A stretch of 58,843 nt of DNA from Rhodospirillales bacterium. GTDB lineage: Bacteria; Pseudomonadota; Gammaproteobacteria; Nevskiales; Nevskiaceae. The stretch covers positions 1-58,843 of the forward strand of contig CAJCJH010000070.1 in assembly GCA_903970615.1 (NCBI GenBank), given 5' to 3'. Within the stretch, counting starts at the first letter, position 1, and every line of letters starts with the position of its first letter. The position numbers and the translations under genes are program-made. The notes beneath the pieces are model-generated. The model was given only the letters and a program-made list of their open reading frames with translations, ran no database searches and was not told the DNA's origin. Shown here piece after piece: positions 43,934 to 51,843 of the stretch.

Positions 43934-45646
43934 ATGAATGAACCATTGAAACCCGCCGAGCAAGCTGCACAAGCGCATTACGAAGAAGCCTTCGATACGC
44001 GCCTGAGCCTGCTCGATCCGATGCTGAACAAGGGCACTGCTTTTACCGAAGAGGAACGCGATGCGCTCGACTTACATGGCTTGCTGCCGCCGCATGTGAG
44101 CACGCTCGATTCACAGCTGGCGCGCAGGCTCGCGGCGTTTCGCGCTTGCGGCAGCGATCTCGATAAATACATTTTCCTGCGCGACCTGCAGGACACCAAC
44201 GAGACGCTGTTTTACGCGCTGCTGACGCGGCATATCGAAGAGATGCTGCCGATCGTTTATACGCCCACGGTCGGCCTCGGCTGCGAGCAGTTCAGCACCA
44301 TTTTCCGCAAGCCGCGCGGCCTGTTCATCAGCTATCCGCATCGGGATCGAATCCGGCGCATGCTGGCGCCGTCGCGGTTCGACAACATCGAAGCGATCGT
44401 CGTCACCGATGGCAGCCGCATTCTCGGGCTCGGCGATCAAGGCGCCGGCGGCATGGGCATTCCGATCGGCAAGCTCTCGCTGTACACCGCTTGCGGCGGC
44501 CTGCATCCCGCTACTACGCTACCGATTTTTCTCGATGCCGGCACCGACAACGAAGAGCGCCTGAACGATCCGCAATACATCGGCTGGCGCCATCGCCGCG
44601 TCGCTGCCGACGAATACGATGCCTTCGTCGAAAGCTTCGTCAGCGCTGTGCAGGAGCGCTGGCCGCATGTGCTGCTGCAATGGGAGGACTTCGCGCAGGC
44701 CAATGCCAATCGCATCCTCGCGCGCTACCGCGAGCGGCTCTGCACTTTCAATGACGATATCCAGGGCACCGCGGTGGTCACCGTCGGCACTTTGCTCGCC
44801 GCGATCAACGTCACCGGCGTACCGCTCGCAGAGCAGCGCATCGCAGTGCTCGGTGCCGGTTCCGCCGGTTGTGGCATCAGTGCGCTGCTGATGAAAGCGA
44901 TGATCGCCGATGGTCTGCCGGAAGCCGAAGCACGTCAGCGTTTTTATCTGGTCGATCGAGAAGGCCTGCTGTTCGACGACACGCCGAACCTGCAAAGTTT
45001 TCAGCAGCCGTTCGCACAGGCACGCACGGCGACTGCCGACTGGAAGCTCGAAAGCGGTGAGCGCATCGGCCTGCAGGAAGTGGCGGACAACGCCGGCATC
45101 AGCGTGCTGATCGGCGTCTCCGGCCAGGGCGGCGCGTTCACCGAAAGCGCAGTGCGCAGCATCGCGCGGCATTGCCGGCGGCCGGTGATCTTCCCGCTAT
45201 CGAACCCAACCACGCGCAGCGAAGCGCGGCCTGCGGATCTGCTCGACTGGACCGATGGCCTCGCCGTGATCGGCACCGGCAGTCCGTTCGCACCAGTCGA
45301 ATTCGATGGCCGCCGCATCGCCATCGACCAGACCAACAACGCCTACATCTTCCCCGGCATCGGTTTGGGCGTGATCGCAACACAGGCGAGGCACGTGAGC
45401 GAGGACATGCTGCTCGCCGCCGCCCGCACCCTCGCCGACATCTCACCGACCCGAAAAGACACCAACCTCAGCCTGCTGCCACCGGTGGATCAATTGCGCG
45501 AAGTCTCCATCAAGATCGCCCTCGCTGTAGCCAGGCAGGCACAGGTAGAGGGTCTGGCGGACTCCTGCGACGAAGCCGCGTTGAAGCAGCGGATCGAAGC
45601 GAAGATGTGGACGCCCGCCTATCGGCGCGATCCGCGGCTCGGGTAA
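43934..45646 (+). CDS. maeA: NAD-dependent malic enzyme
   Basis: A 570-residue malic enzyme: oxidative decarboxylation of L-malate to pyruvate, supplying pyruvate during growth on acetyl-CoA-yielding substrates. Motifs: YTPTVGLGCEQFS, VTDGSRILGLGDQGAGGMG, QWEDFAQANANRIL, CTFNDDIQGTA and VLGAGSAGCGI. The length (about 565) and the sequence type match the single-domain NAD-type MaeA, not the larger MaeB with a phosphotransacetylase domain. ATG 43934 has AGGA seven bases upstream; the longer in-frame extension to 43259 lies over the divergent doxX gene. It is monocistronic. Confidence 0.93.
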   Translation: MNEPLKPAEQAAQAHYEEAFDTRLSLLDPMLNKGTAFTEEERDALDLHGLLPPHVSTLDSQLARRLAAFRACGSDLDKYIFLRDLQDTNETLFYALLTRHIEEMLPIVYTPTVGLGCEQFSTIFRKPRGLFISYPHRDRIRRMLAPSRFDNIEAIVVTDGSRILGLGDQGAGGMGIPIGKLSLYTACGGLHPATTLPIFLDAGTDNEERLNDPQYIGWRHRRVAADEYDAFVESFVSAVQERWPHVLLQWEDFAQANANRILARYRERLCTFNDDIQGTAVVTVGTLLAAINVTGVPLAEQRIAVLGAGSAGCGISALLMKAMIADGLPEAEARQRFYLVDREGLLFDDTPNLQSFQQPFAQARTATADWKLESGERIGLQEVADNAGISVLIGVSGQGGAFTESAVRSIARHCRRPVIFPLSNPTTRSEARPADLLDWTDGLAVIGTGSPFAPVEFDGRRIAIDQTNNAYIFPGIGLGVIATQARHVSEDMLLAAARTLADISPTRKDTNLSLLPPVDQLREVSIKIALAVARQAQVEGLADSCDEAALKQRIEAKMWTPAYRRDPRLG

Positions 45647-45696
45647 GCCAACGGCGGGACATGATCCCTTCAACAGAGCGACTTTTGGGCGGTTGA

Positions 45697-45723
45697 ATCC
45701 CAACTTGCTCGGCAAGTTGGGAT
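45697..45723. terminator. perfect 12-bp hairpin after maeA
   Basis: ATCCCAACTTGC and GCAAGTTGGGAT form a perfect 12-bp stem with a TCG loop. No T-run follows, but it lies between convergent maeA and the lipoprotein gene, 51 and 28 bp from their stops. Confidence 0.65.
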
Positions 45724-45750
45724 GAGGTTACTCAAACCAGAAGCGAGCTG

Positions 45751-46080
45751 TCAGCGCCAATGTCCTTCAACGAAGAAGAAGTTGCCGCCACGCTCATCCC
45801 AGTGCGGTGGCACCCATTCGGTGACGTGCTTTGGACGGCGTTCCCAATGGCCATGCTGCCAGAAATATTCGTGGCCATTCCAACGCCAGTGCCCCGGTTG
45901 CCAGACGAACACTTCGGGTGGTCCCGGCGGCGGCGGGACTTCTTCATATTGAGGCGGCGGCGGCGCGTGATCCACCTGCACCACTTCACGTTTCACCACC
46001 ACTTCCCGCTCGACACAGCCGGCAGTCGACAAGGCCAGCAGGCCCGCACAACACACCAGCAACAATGGCGCTGTCTTCAT
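45751..46080 (-). CDS. YXWGXW-repeat-type lipoprotein
   Basis: A 109-residue protein with a lipobox at LSTAGC (Cys22), a Pro-rich segment (HAPPPPQYEEVPPPPGPP), and repeated W.PGHW.W.G..Y.W..GHW units with a final VEGHWR. Such BcpO-related outer-membrane lipoproteins are widespread and of unknown function. The gene is monocistronic. Confidence 0.85.
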   Translation of the reverse strand: MKTAPLLLVCCAGLLALSTAGCVEREVVVKREVVQVDHAPPPPQYEEVPPPPGPPEVFVWQPGHWRWNGHEYFWQHGHWERRPKHVTEWVPPHWDERGGNFFFVEGHWR

Positions 46081-46171
46081 CTAAACCTCCTGACATGAAA
46101 AAGCCGTTAGCGACGCACGTTAACTTTTGTTGACTGAACTTCGCATGAACAGCTTGCGCTTGAGTGAATGC

Positions 46172-46606
46172 TTAGCCGCGATCCGGGTTGCACAAAACTT
46201 CAACCGATAGCCGCTCAAGATTCTGCTCGTTGGCGGGGAGCACGATGTGTTGGATGCGGCTGGCGACGTCAGGATTGTCGAAGGTCTGCGACCATAAAAC
46301 GGTGGTTCCGAGCGCTGACGGAGCCAAGACGACGGTCAAGCGATATCTGGGCTCTGAAACGTGCTCGATAATGATCTTTTCCGGCGCTTGGATTTCGGCA
46401 AACACGTTCTCGTTGGGATAGTTGTGGCCGTCTGGCCCATGCATGACGAAAGACCAGCGCCCGCCATTGTTGAATTCGCAGATGCTGAAGGTATTGGTGA
46501 ACCCGGCGGGCCCCCACCAACGCGCAAGGCGTGCCGGCTGGCTGAACGCGGCGAAGACTTGCTCCAGGCTTGCCGGGATTTCACGAGCGGTTCGGAAGGT
46601 CGTCAT
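46172..46606 (-). CDS. AHSA1/SRPBCC-family protein
   Basis: A 144-residue protein: REIPASLEQVFAAFSQPARLARWWGPAGF at the start, the hallmark of AHSA1-type SRPBCC proteins, then FEFNNGG-like and IEHVSEPRYRLTV strands. It probably binds a small hydrophobic ligand. No partner gene is close enough to suggest which. The start is supported by GGAGAACCCG upstream. Confidence 0.85.
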   Translation of the reverse strand: MTTFRTAREIPASLEQVFAAFSQPARLARWWGPAGFTNTFSICEFNNGGRWSFVMHGPDGHNYPNENVFAEIQAPEKIIIEHVSEPRYRLTVVLAPSALGTTVLWSQTFDNPDVASRIQHIVLPANEQNLERLSVEVLCNPDRG

Positions 46607-46753
46607 CGGGTTCTCCGTTTGCGAAGGTTTTAATGATCGCCGCAGAGCTTAGTTTGATCCAGCCTCCAATAGCGAAGCCATCCGGCGCGCGTGAGCGACG
46701 ATAAAACCTCTACACATCACGGTATTGATCGGTCTCCCGGGACGTTCTTGAGT

Positions 46754-47092
46754 TCAGATTCGATTGATGTGTTTCAGATGCTTTTCGACCAACTCATCCA
46801 CCTGCTGCTGCATCTCGCGGTAAGCCGCGAGCACCGCCTCCGCTTGCACAGTGAGTTCCGCGCCGCCGCCGCCGGTGCCGCCTTTTGCGGCAACGACCAA
46901 GGGTGATCGGAAGCAGCTGTTCATCGTTTCCACCAGCAGCCAGGCCTTGCGGTAGGACATGCCCATTGCGCGTGCGGCGGCGGAGATCGAGCCTTCGCGG
47001 CGGATGTGTTCAAGCAAGTCGGCCTTGCCAGGGCCGAAGGCATTTTCTTCGTCGAGGAACAGACGTATGCGGATGTGGCTGACTAAGGGCAT
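46754..47092 (-). CDS. ModE-type winged-helix DNA-binding protein (no molybdate domain)
   Basis: 112 residues covering only the LysR-like winged helix of ModE: FGPGKADLLEHIRREGSISAAARAMGMSYRKAWLLVETMN, then KGGTGGGGAELT and a dimerisation helix. The C-terminal molbindin/TOBE domains of full ModE are absent, and no mod transport genes are near. Stand-alone ModE-HTH proteins are known in many proteobacteria; their signal may come from a separate molbindin. Confidence 0.87.
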   Translation of the reverse strand: MPLVSHIRIRLFLDEENAFGPGKADLLEHIRREGSISAAARAMGMSYRKAWLLVETMNSCFRSPLVVAAKGGTGGGGAELTVQAEAVLAAYREMQQQVDELVEKHLKHINRI

Positions 47093-47261
47093 GGTCTCGG
47101 CATGCTTCAGGACATCGATTCGGGCATCGTCTCGATGGCGATTGAATGTTGAGCAGGCGAACGTGCGGGCCTTTACTGATCGTCCCGAATAAACCGAGTG
47201 ACGAGCGGACGTTCCGCTCGCACTCGATGCGGCCTTGCCCAGCGCAAATTGGCGTACGCGA

Positions 47262-47639
47262 TTACTTCAGCAGTTCGGGCGGCAGCTTGCCGCCGTTCGC
47301 GGCGAGCTTCTGCATCACCTGACCGTGCAGCCAGATGTTCATCGTCGCCGAATCGGCGGTATCGCCGGTATACCCCAGTTCCTGCGCCAGTTGCTTGCGC
47401 TCGGCGAAGCTGCTGTCCATGTCCAGCAGTTTCATCATGTCGACGATGGAATGCTTCCAGTCGAGCTTCTGTGGATTTTTCGCGGCGAGGCCATCGAGCA
47501 GGGCAACGACATCGACCGTTGGCGGCGGCGCAGCGGCGGGTGCTGCTGCGGGCGCAGCGGTTGGCGCGCTGGCTGTTGCCCTCGCAGCCGGAACTTCATG
47601 CCCGAAAACCTTTGAGAGAATGCTGCCGAGAATTGACAT
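47262..47639 (-). CDS. DUF3597 family protein
   Basis: A 125-residue protein: MSILGSILSKVFGH start, an Ala/Pro linker, then DVVALLDGLAAKNPQKLDWKHSIVDMMKLLD and the C-terminal LHGQVMQKLAANGGKLP, characteristic of DUF3597. Function is unknown. RBS GGAGTC lies before the ATG. It appears to be monocistronic. Confidence 0.85.
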   Translation of the reverse strand: MSILGSILSKVFGHEVPAARATASAPTAAPAAAPAAAPPPTVDVVALLDGLAAKNPQKLDWKHSIVDMMKLLDMDSSFAERKQLAQELGYTGDTADSATMNIWLHGQVMQKLAANGGKLPPELLK

Positions 47640-47803
47640 CCGAGACTCCAGTTGATGAAAAAGGAATGGCGATCGATCTGCTGATACCGCCTTGTGCCGG
47701 ATTCACTTTACACACTTGATGAGGGTTTCTCACACGCTGGCCGCGAACATGGCAGATGTGACGCGCGGATTACGCGGGCGCACGAGCCACGAGAGGTGTG
47801 GCT

Positions 47804-48085
47804 TCAGGCGTAATGCTGAAAACCCCACGCGACGCCGAGGCTGATGGCGGCTCTGGCAATAGCGACGAGCCGATCCTGCGGCAGCAGGCGCAGGTCGCAT
47901 CCGGCTTGATCGAGACCCTGCGCCTGCAGTTTCGCTTCGCTGCCGGGCCGCAGCTGGCGTGCGTAGATCAGGCCGAGCACGAACGAGGTGAAGGCAAAGT
48001 ACAGCGCAGCGCCGATGCCGAACACAATCAGGCACAGCGCGCAGAAACCCCAGGTCAACAGGCGGCTGAGAATGCGGTCGGCCAT
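47804..48085 (-). CDS. small membrane protein of unknown function
   Basis: 93 residues from ATG 48085; a TTG at 48163 would add 26 without a better ribosome site. One long hydrophobic segment (FCALCLIVFGIGAALYFAFTSFVLGLIYA) and a weaker one near the C-terminus (AISLGVAWGFQ). It lies 96 bp after the HpnN-like gene on the same strand and may be co-transcribed. Confidence 0.5.
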   Translation of the reverse strand: MADRILSRLLTWGFCALCLIVFGIGAALYFAFTSFVLGLIYARQLRPGSEAKLQAQGLDQAGCDLRLLPQDRLVAIARAAISLGVAWGFQHYA

Positions 48086-48181
48086 CTGGTTCTGGTGCGC
48101 TCTCGTGTGTTCTTCTAGCGGATCTGACTGCTGGATGATTGCGATTGGCGAGTTCGGGATCAACGCAAGATCCGCATCGAA

Positions 48182-50848
48182 TCAGCGCGCGGATTTCCTG
48201 GCGCGCCAGCGCCAGCGCAGCGTGAGCAGACTCGGCAGCAGCACCAGCGCGCAGATCAGCGTCATGCCCAAACCCACCGTCAACAGCAGGCCCATGCCGA
48301 CCATGCCCGGATGTTTTGCGAGCATGAGGTTGCCGAAGTTGGCCATCGTGATGAGTGCGCCGAACAACACGGCGCGCGCGGTGCTGGTCTGCAGCAGATT
48401 TTCATCGGCGGATTTCGCCGCACGGCCGCGCTGTACGAGATACACGCCGTAGTCCACACCCACGCCGAGCACTAAAGGCAGCGCGATCACATTGGCAAAA
48501 TTGAATGGCAGATGCGCAAGCACGAGTCCGCCGACGGTATAAATTCCGGCCAGCAGCAGCGGCACCAGCACCAGCAGGGTATCGACCACGCTGCGCAGCA
48601 AAATTACCAGCAACAGGGCGATGGCAACGAACGAAAAACCGAACGCCTGGCGGAACGAATCGACCACCGCTTTGCCGGATTCGAGATAACCGACCGGCGG
48701 CCCGGAAGCTTCCGGCTCGGCCGTGCGCACGCCATCGACGAAGCGTTGCGTTGCGTCAGGATTGTCCAGCACTTCCTTCGGCCAGATTTCGACGCGATAA
48801 CGGCCGTCGGCGGTTTTCCATTGACGCGCCAGTTCCGGCGGCAGATCGGCTTCGGTGACAGGAGTTGCGGCTAGTGCGGTGCTCAAATCCTGCAAGTGCG
48901 GCGGCAGGCTGCCGATCAGCGAGCTGCGCAGTTGTTGCCGCAGTCGGTCTTGCGCATCCGGGGCAAGCTTGGCCTCTGCATTTTCAAACTGGTCCAGCGC
49001 ATCGAGCATCGCCTGCGCGGCTTTGCCTTGTACATTTGGGTTCGCGGCGATGAAGGCGGGCAAATCCTTTTGCAGTTGCGCGGTGGCAGCGATGTCGTCC
49101 GGTGTTGTCGGGCCGGTTGGCAAAGACGCCGGTGCTTCGAGGCCGAGATCGAGTTGCAGGTCCGACAGAATCTGCAATTTTTCGGCTTGATCTTGCGGCA
49201 CGAACATCGGCAGCGCGAGCGCGCGGCGGGCGACCGGCAACGCCCCGAGTTTCTTTGCCATCGCCACCGCGGCTTCGGCATTCGGCGTGAGAACGGATAA
49301 TGTCAGCGTGGGAATGCTCGGGTCTTTCAGCAGTTCGCGGAAGGTTGAAACGGCTTCGGATTTCGGATCGCGCAGGTTCAGCGGGTCGTAATCGAAACGT
49401 GCTCGCGGCGCCAATGCCAGCGCACCGATTGCGAGCACGATGGCGACGACCCAGATCGGCTTCGCATAGCGATATGGCCAGTTCAATGCGCGGCCGAGTA
49501 CGCCGCTGGTCTGCGTGGTGAGCTTGGTGCGTTCGGCGTTCGGCGGCAGGATCGTAATCAACGCCGGCAACACGGTGAGGCTGACGATCAGGCTGATGAA
49601 CATGCCCACGCCCGAGATCAAGCCTAGTTCGGCGATGCCGGTAAACGAGGTCGGCACGAATGCGAAGAACGCGAGCGACACCGTGGCCGCGCACACCGCC
49701 ATGAAGCCGCCGACATCTGCCGCGGCGCGAGAAAGTGCTGCGTGTTGCGGCAGGCCGTCGCCGAGGCGTTCGCGGAATTGCATGCAGAGATACAGTGCGT
49801 AGTCGATACCCAAGCCGACATACAGCACGCCGAACGCGATCGAAATGATGTTGAGATGGCCGACCGCGGCGGCGGCAAATGCAGCGGTGCAGATCAGCCC
49901 GTAAACCAGCGTCAGCACCGCCGACAGCATCAGTCTTAGTGAGCGCAGTGCGAAGTACAGCAGCACGGCGACCATCACCAGCGCCACGCTCAGCGCGAGC
50001 ACGCCGCCGTGGAATGCGGTGAGCAGTTCTTCGTGCTCCATCGCAACGCTGCCGGTGAGCCGCAGCCTCACGCCGTGCGCGGCGTCGAGGTTCAGGGCTT
50101 GCTCATCGGCGCGCAATGCCGCGATCGAATCGGCCGCCGGCAGCATCTGGCCATAATCGAAATGCGGCTCGATCTGGATGAAGCGGCGCGTGGGATCGCT
50201 CTGCGCCGGCGCGTCGCCCAACAGCGTTTGCCAGGACAGCATCGTGTCGTGTCCAGCGGCGACTGCGGAAGTGACTTCGGCGATCTTGTTCAAGGGTGCG
50301 GAGAGATCGAAATCGCCAGTGCCGCCCGGTTGCGTGATCGCGCGATCCAGCAAGGTGAACAAGCCGTGCGGACTCGGATCGTGATTCAGCGCGCCGAGAA
50401 ATGGCTGCGCTCGTGTGAGGCTGTCGGCGAGTTTCTGCAGCGCATCCTTATCGAGATAGAGCAGGCCGCTGCGGCGGAAATAAGCGTCGGTTTCAGCGGC
50501 GAAGACTTGCGGAAATAACTTGGGATCGGCCTTCAATTTCGTGACCAGCCGGCGCTGCGCATCGTCGGCGGTTTCGGCGTCGCGGCCGTCGATCACCACT
50601 ACCAGGTCTCCGCGGCCGGGGAACAGCTTGTCCATTTCCAGCTCGGCCTTGCGCCACGGCAGGTCGGCCGACAGCATGTTCTGGTTGTTGGTATCGACAC
50701 TCAAATGCGTGCCGATATAACGCGATGCGCCGAAGCCGATCAGCAGCGCCAGCAGCAGAACCGGCCAGGCGAAACGCTGCACGCGCGCAACCCAGGCGCC
50801 GGCCAGGCGCGCGGCGAAACCGGAAGGCTGGTCAGTCGACGGAATCAT
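48182..50848 (-). CDS. HpnN-like RND/MMPL-family lipid exporter
   Basis: A large RND-type transporter of about 888 residues. An N-terminal membrane helix (AWPVLLLALLIGFGAS) is followed by a periplasmic loop, then five or six helices with GVLYVGLGIDYALYLCMQF. A second periplasmic loop follows, then a second set with LPLVLGVGVDYGVYLVQRG. The paired GxxxDY motifs in each half are the proton-relay region of MMPL proteins. HpnN moves hopanoids to the outer membrane; no hopanoid genes are in the window, so the cargo may be another lipid. ATG 50848 is preferred to a GTG at 50902. It is divergent from an MlaC/HpnM-like protein, its usual partner. Confidence 0.8.
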   Translation of the reverse strand: MIPSTDQPSGFAARLAGAWVARVQRFAWPVLLLALLIGFGASRYIGTHLSVDTNNQNMLSADLPWRKAELEMDKLFPGRGDLVVVIDGRDAETADDAQRRLVTKLKADPKLFPQVFAAETDAYFRRSGLLYLDKDALQKLADSLTRAQPFLGALNHDPSPHGLFTLLDRAITQPGGTGDFDLSAPLNKIAEVTSAVAAGHDTMLSWQTLLGDAPAQSDPTRRFIQIEPHFDYGQMLPAADSIAALRADEQALNLDAAHGVRLRLTGSVAMEHEELLTAFHGGVLALSVALVMVAVLLYFALRSLRLMLSAVLTLVYGLICTAAFAAAAVGHLNIISIAFGVLYVGLGIDYALYLCMQFRERLGDGLPQHAALSRAAADVGGFMAVCAATVSLAFFAFVPTSFTGIAELGLISGVGMFISLIVSLTVLPALITILPPNAERTKLTTQTSGVLGRALNWPYRYAKPIWVVAIVLAIGALALAPRARFDYDPLNLRDPKSEAVSTFRELLKDPSIPTLTLSVLTPNAEAAVAMAKKLGALPVARRALALPMFVPQDQAEKLQILSDLQLDLGLEAPASLPTGPTTPDDIAATAQLQKDLPAFIAANPNVQGKAAQAMLDALDQFENAEAKLAPDAQDRLRQQLRSSLIGSLPPHLQDLSTALAATPVTEADLPPELARQWKTADGRYRVEIWPKEVLDNPDATQRFVDGVRTAEPEASGPPVGYLESGKAVVDSFRQAFGFSFVAIALLLVILLRSVVDTLLVLVPLLLAGIYTVGGLVLAHLPFNFANVIALPLVLGVGVDYGVYLVQRGRAAKSADENLLQTSTARAVLFGALITMANFGNLMLAKHPGMVGMGLLLTVGLGMTLICALVLLPSLLTLRWRWRARKSAR

Positions 50849-50917
50849 TCGGTGCGGCACTCCCGGTAATGTGATGGATGCGTGCAGCGCGGCAGCACGC
50901 ACCGGCTGCGTTCGAGT

Positions 50918-50969
50918 CTTGATCCAGGCCCTGATCGTGCTGAACCAAGCCTCGATCCAAGCGCTGATC
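50918..50969. repeat. imperfect direct repeat in the hpnN-mlaC divergent region
   Basis: Two 19-bp copies (50918-50936 and 50951-50969, 16 of 19 bases equal, GATCCARGCSCTGATC core) start 33 bp apart in the 287-bp divergent control region. They may be tandem regulator sites. Confidence 0.4.
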
Positions 50970-51135
50970 CCAAACCGGATGCAAGGCTTGATGGATCATC
51001 TCGCGGTGGGCGAGCCTCGAAAAAAAGCGGCATGTTAATATTTTGACATCAAAACCGTCGTCGCTTTCGCATCAACAATCGCGCGACAAGCCTTCGCCCG
51101 TTCGGGTTCATCCAAAGTTCTGGAGATTTTCGGGA

Positions 51136-51759
51136 ATGTCGCTTTCGCGTTGGTGTTGGGCATTGTGCTTGGGCCTCGCCGCTGCCGTGCAAGCCGAGGA
51201 TAAACCGGCAGCGCCAGCCGCCGATGTCATCACCTCCTTGCATGCGGTGCTGCTGGACAACATGAAGCGCGGCGAAACGCTCGGCTGCAGCGGCCGCGTC
51301 AAAACCGTGGCCGCAGCGATCGATGCGGATTTCGATCTGGCCTTCATCAGCCAGCGCGTGCTGCGCAAACACTGGGACGAAATCTCGACCGATCAGCGCG
51401 CGCAGTTCATGGAGGCATTTCGCAAACTGGTGCTGTCGACTTACGCCAGCCAGTTCAAGAAATTCGGCGGCGAAGCCTTTACTACGCTGGATTCGCAAGT
51501 GGTGCCCAGCGGCGAGAGTCTGGTGCATGCGCGGCTCACGCTCGGCAATGGCAGCAACATCTCGTTCGACTACGTGTTGCATTCGGTAGCCGGCGCCAAC
51601 GGCAATAGCTGGCGCGTGATCAACGTGATTGCCGACGGTGTCAGCGACCTGGCGACACGTTCCACGCAATACGATCAGATTTACAAGGACCGTGGGTTCG
51701 ACGGTCTGCTGGCGTGGATCCGCGATCAGGATAAAAAAACCCTGGCGGATTGTTCCTGA
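51136..51759 (+). CDS. MlaC/HpnM-like periplasmic lipid-binding protein (Ttg2D family)
   Basis: A 207-residue protein: signal peptide ending AVQA, then the MlaC-family core (FDLAFISQRVLRKHW, QRAQFMEAFRKLVLSTYASQFKKFGGE, WRVINVIADGVSDLATRSTQYDQI). These proteins carry phospholipids or hopanoids across the periplasm. GGAG lies nine bases before ATG 51136; the frame extends upstream to 51043 without support. It is divergent from the RND exporter and 84 bp before TonB receptor 2. Confidence 0.88.
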   Translation: MSLSRWCWALCLGLAAAVQAEDKPAAPAADVITSLHAVLLDNMKRGETLGCSGRVKTVAAAIDADFDLAFISQRVLRKHWDEISTDQRAQFMEAFRKLVLSTYASQFKKFGGEAFTTLDSQVVPSGESLVHARLTLGNGSNISFDYVLHSVAGANGNSWRVINVIADGVSDLATRSTQYDQIYKDRGFDGLLAWIRDQDKKTLADCS

Positions 51760-51843
51760 GCCATCGGCAGTAGCCAATCCGCGCGGCCAATCGCTCCTGC
51801 AAGAGAGCCGGTCGCGGCGCGGATGTCGTAAAGGAAGGAGTGC

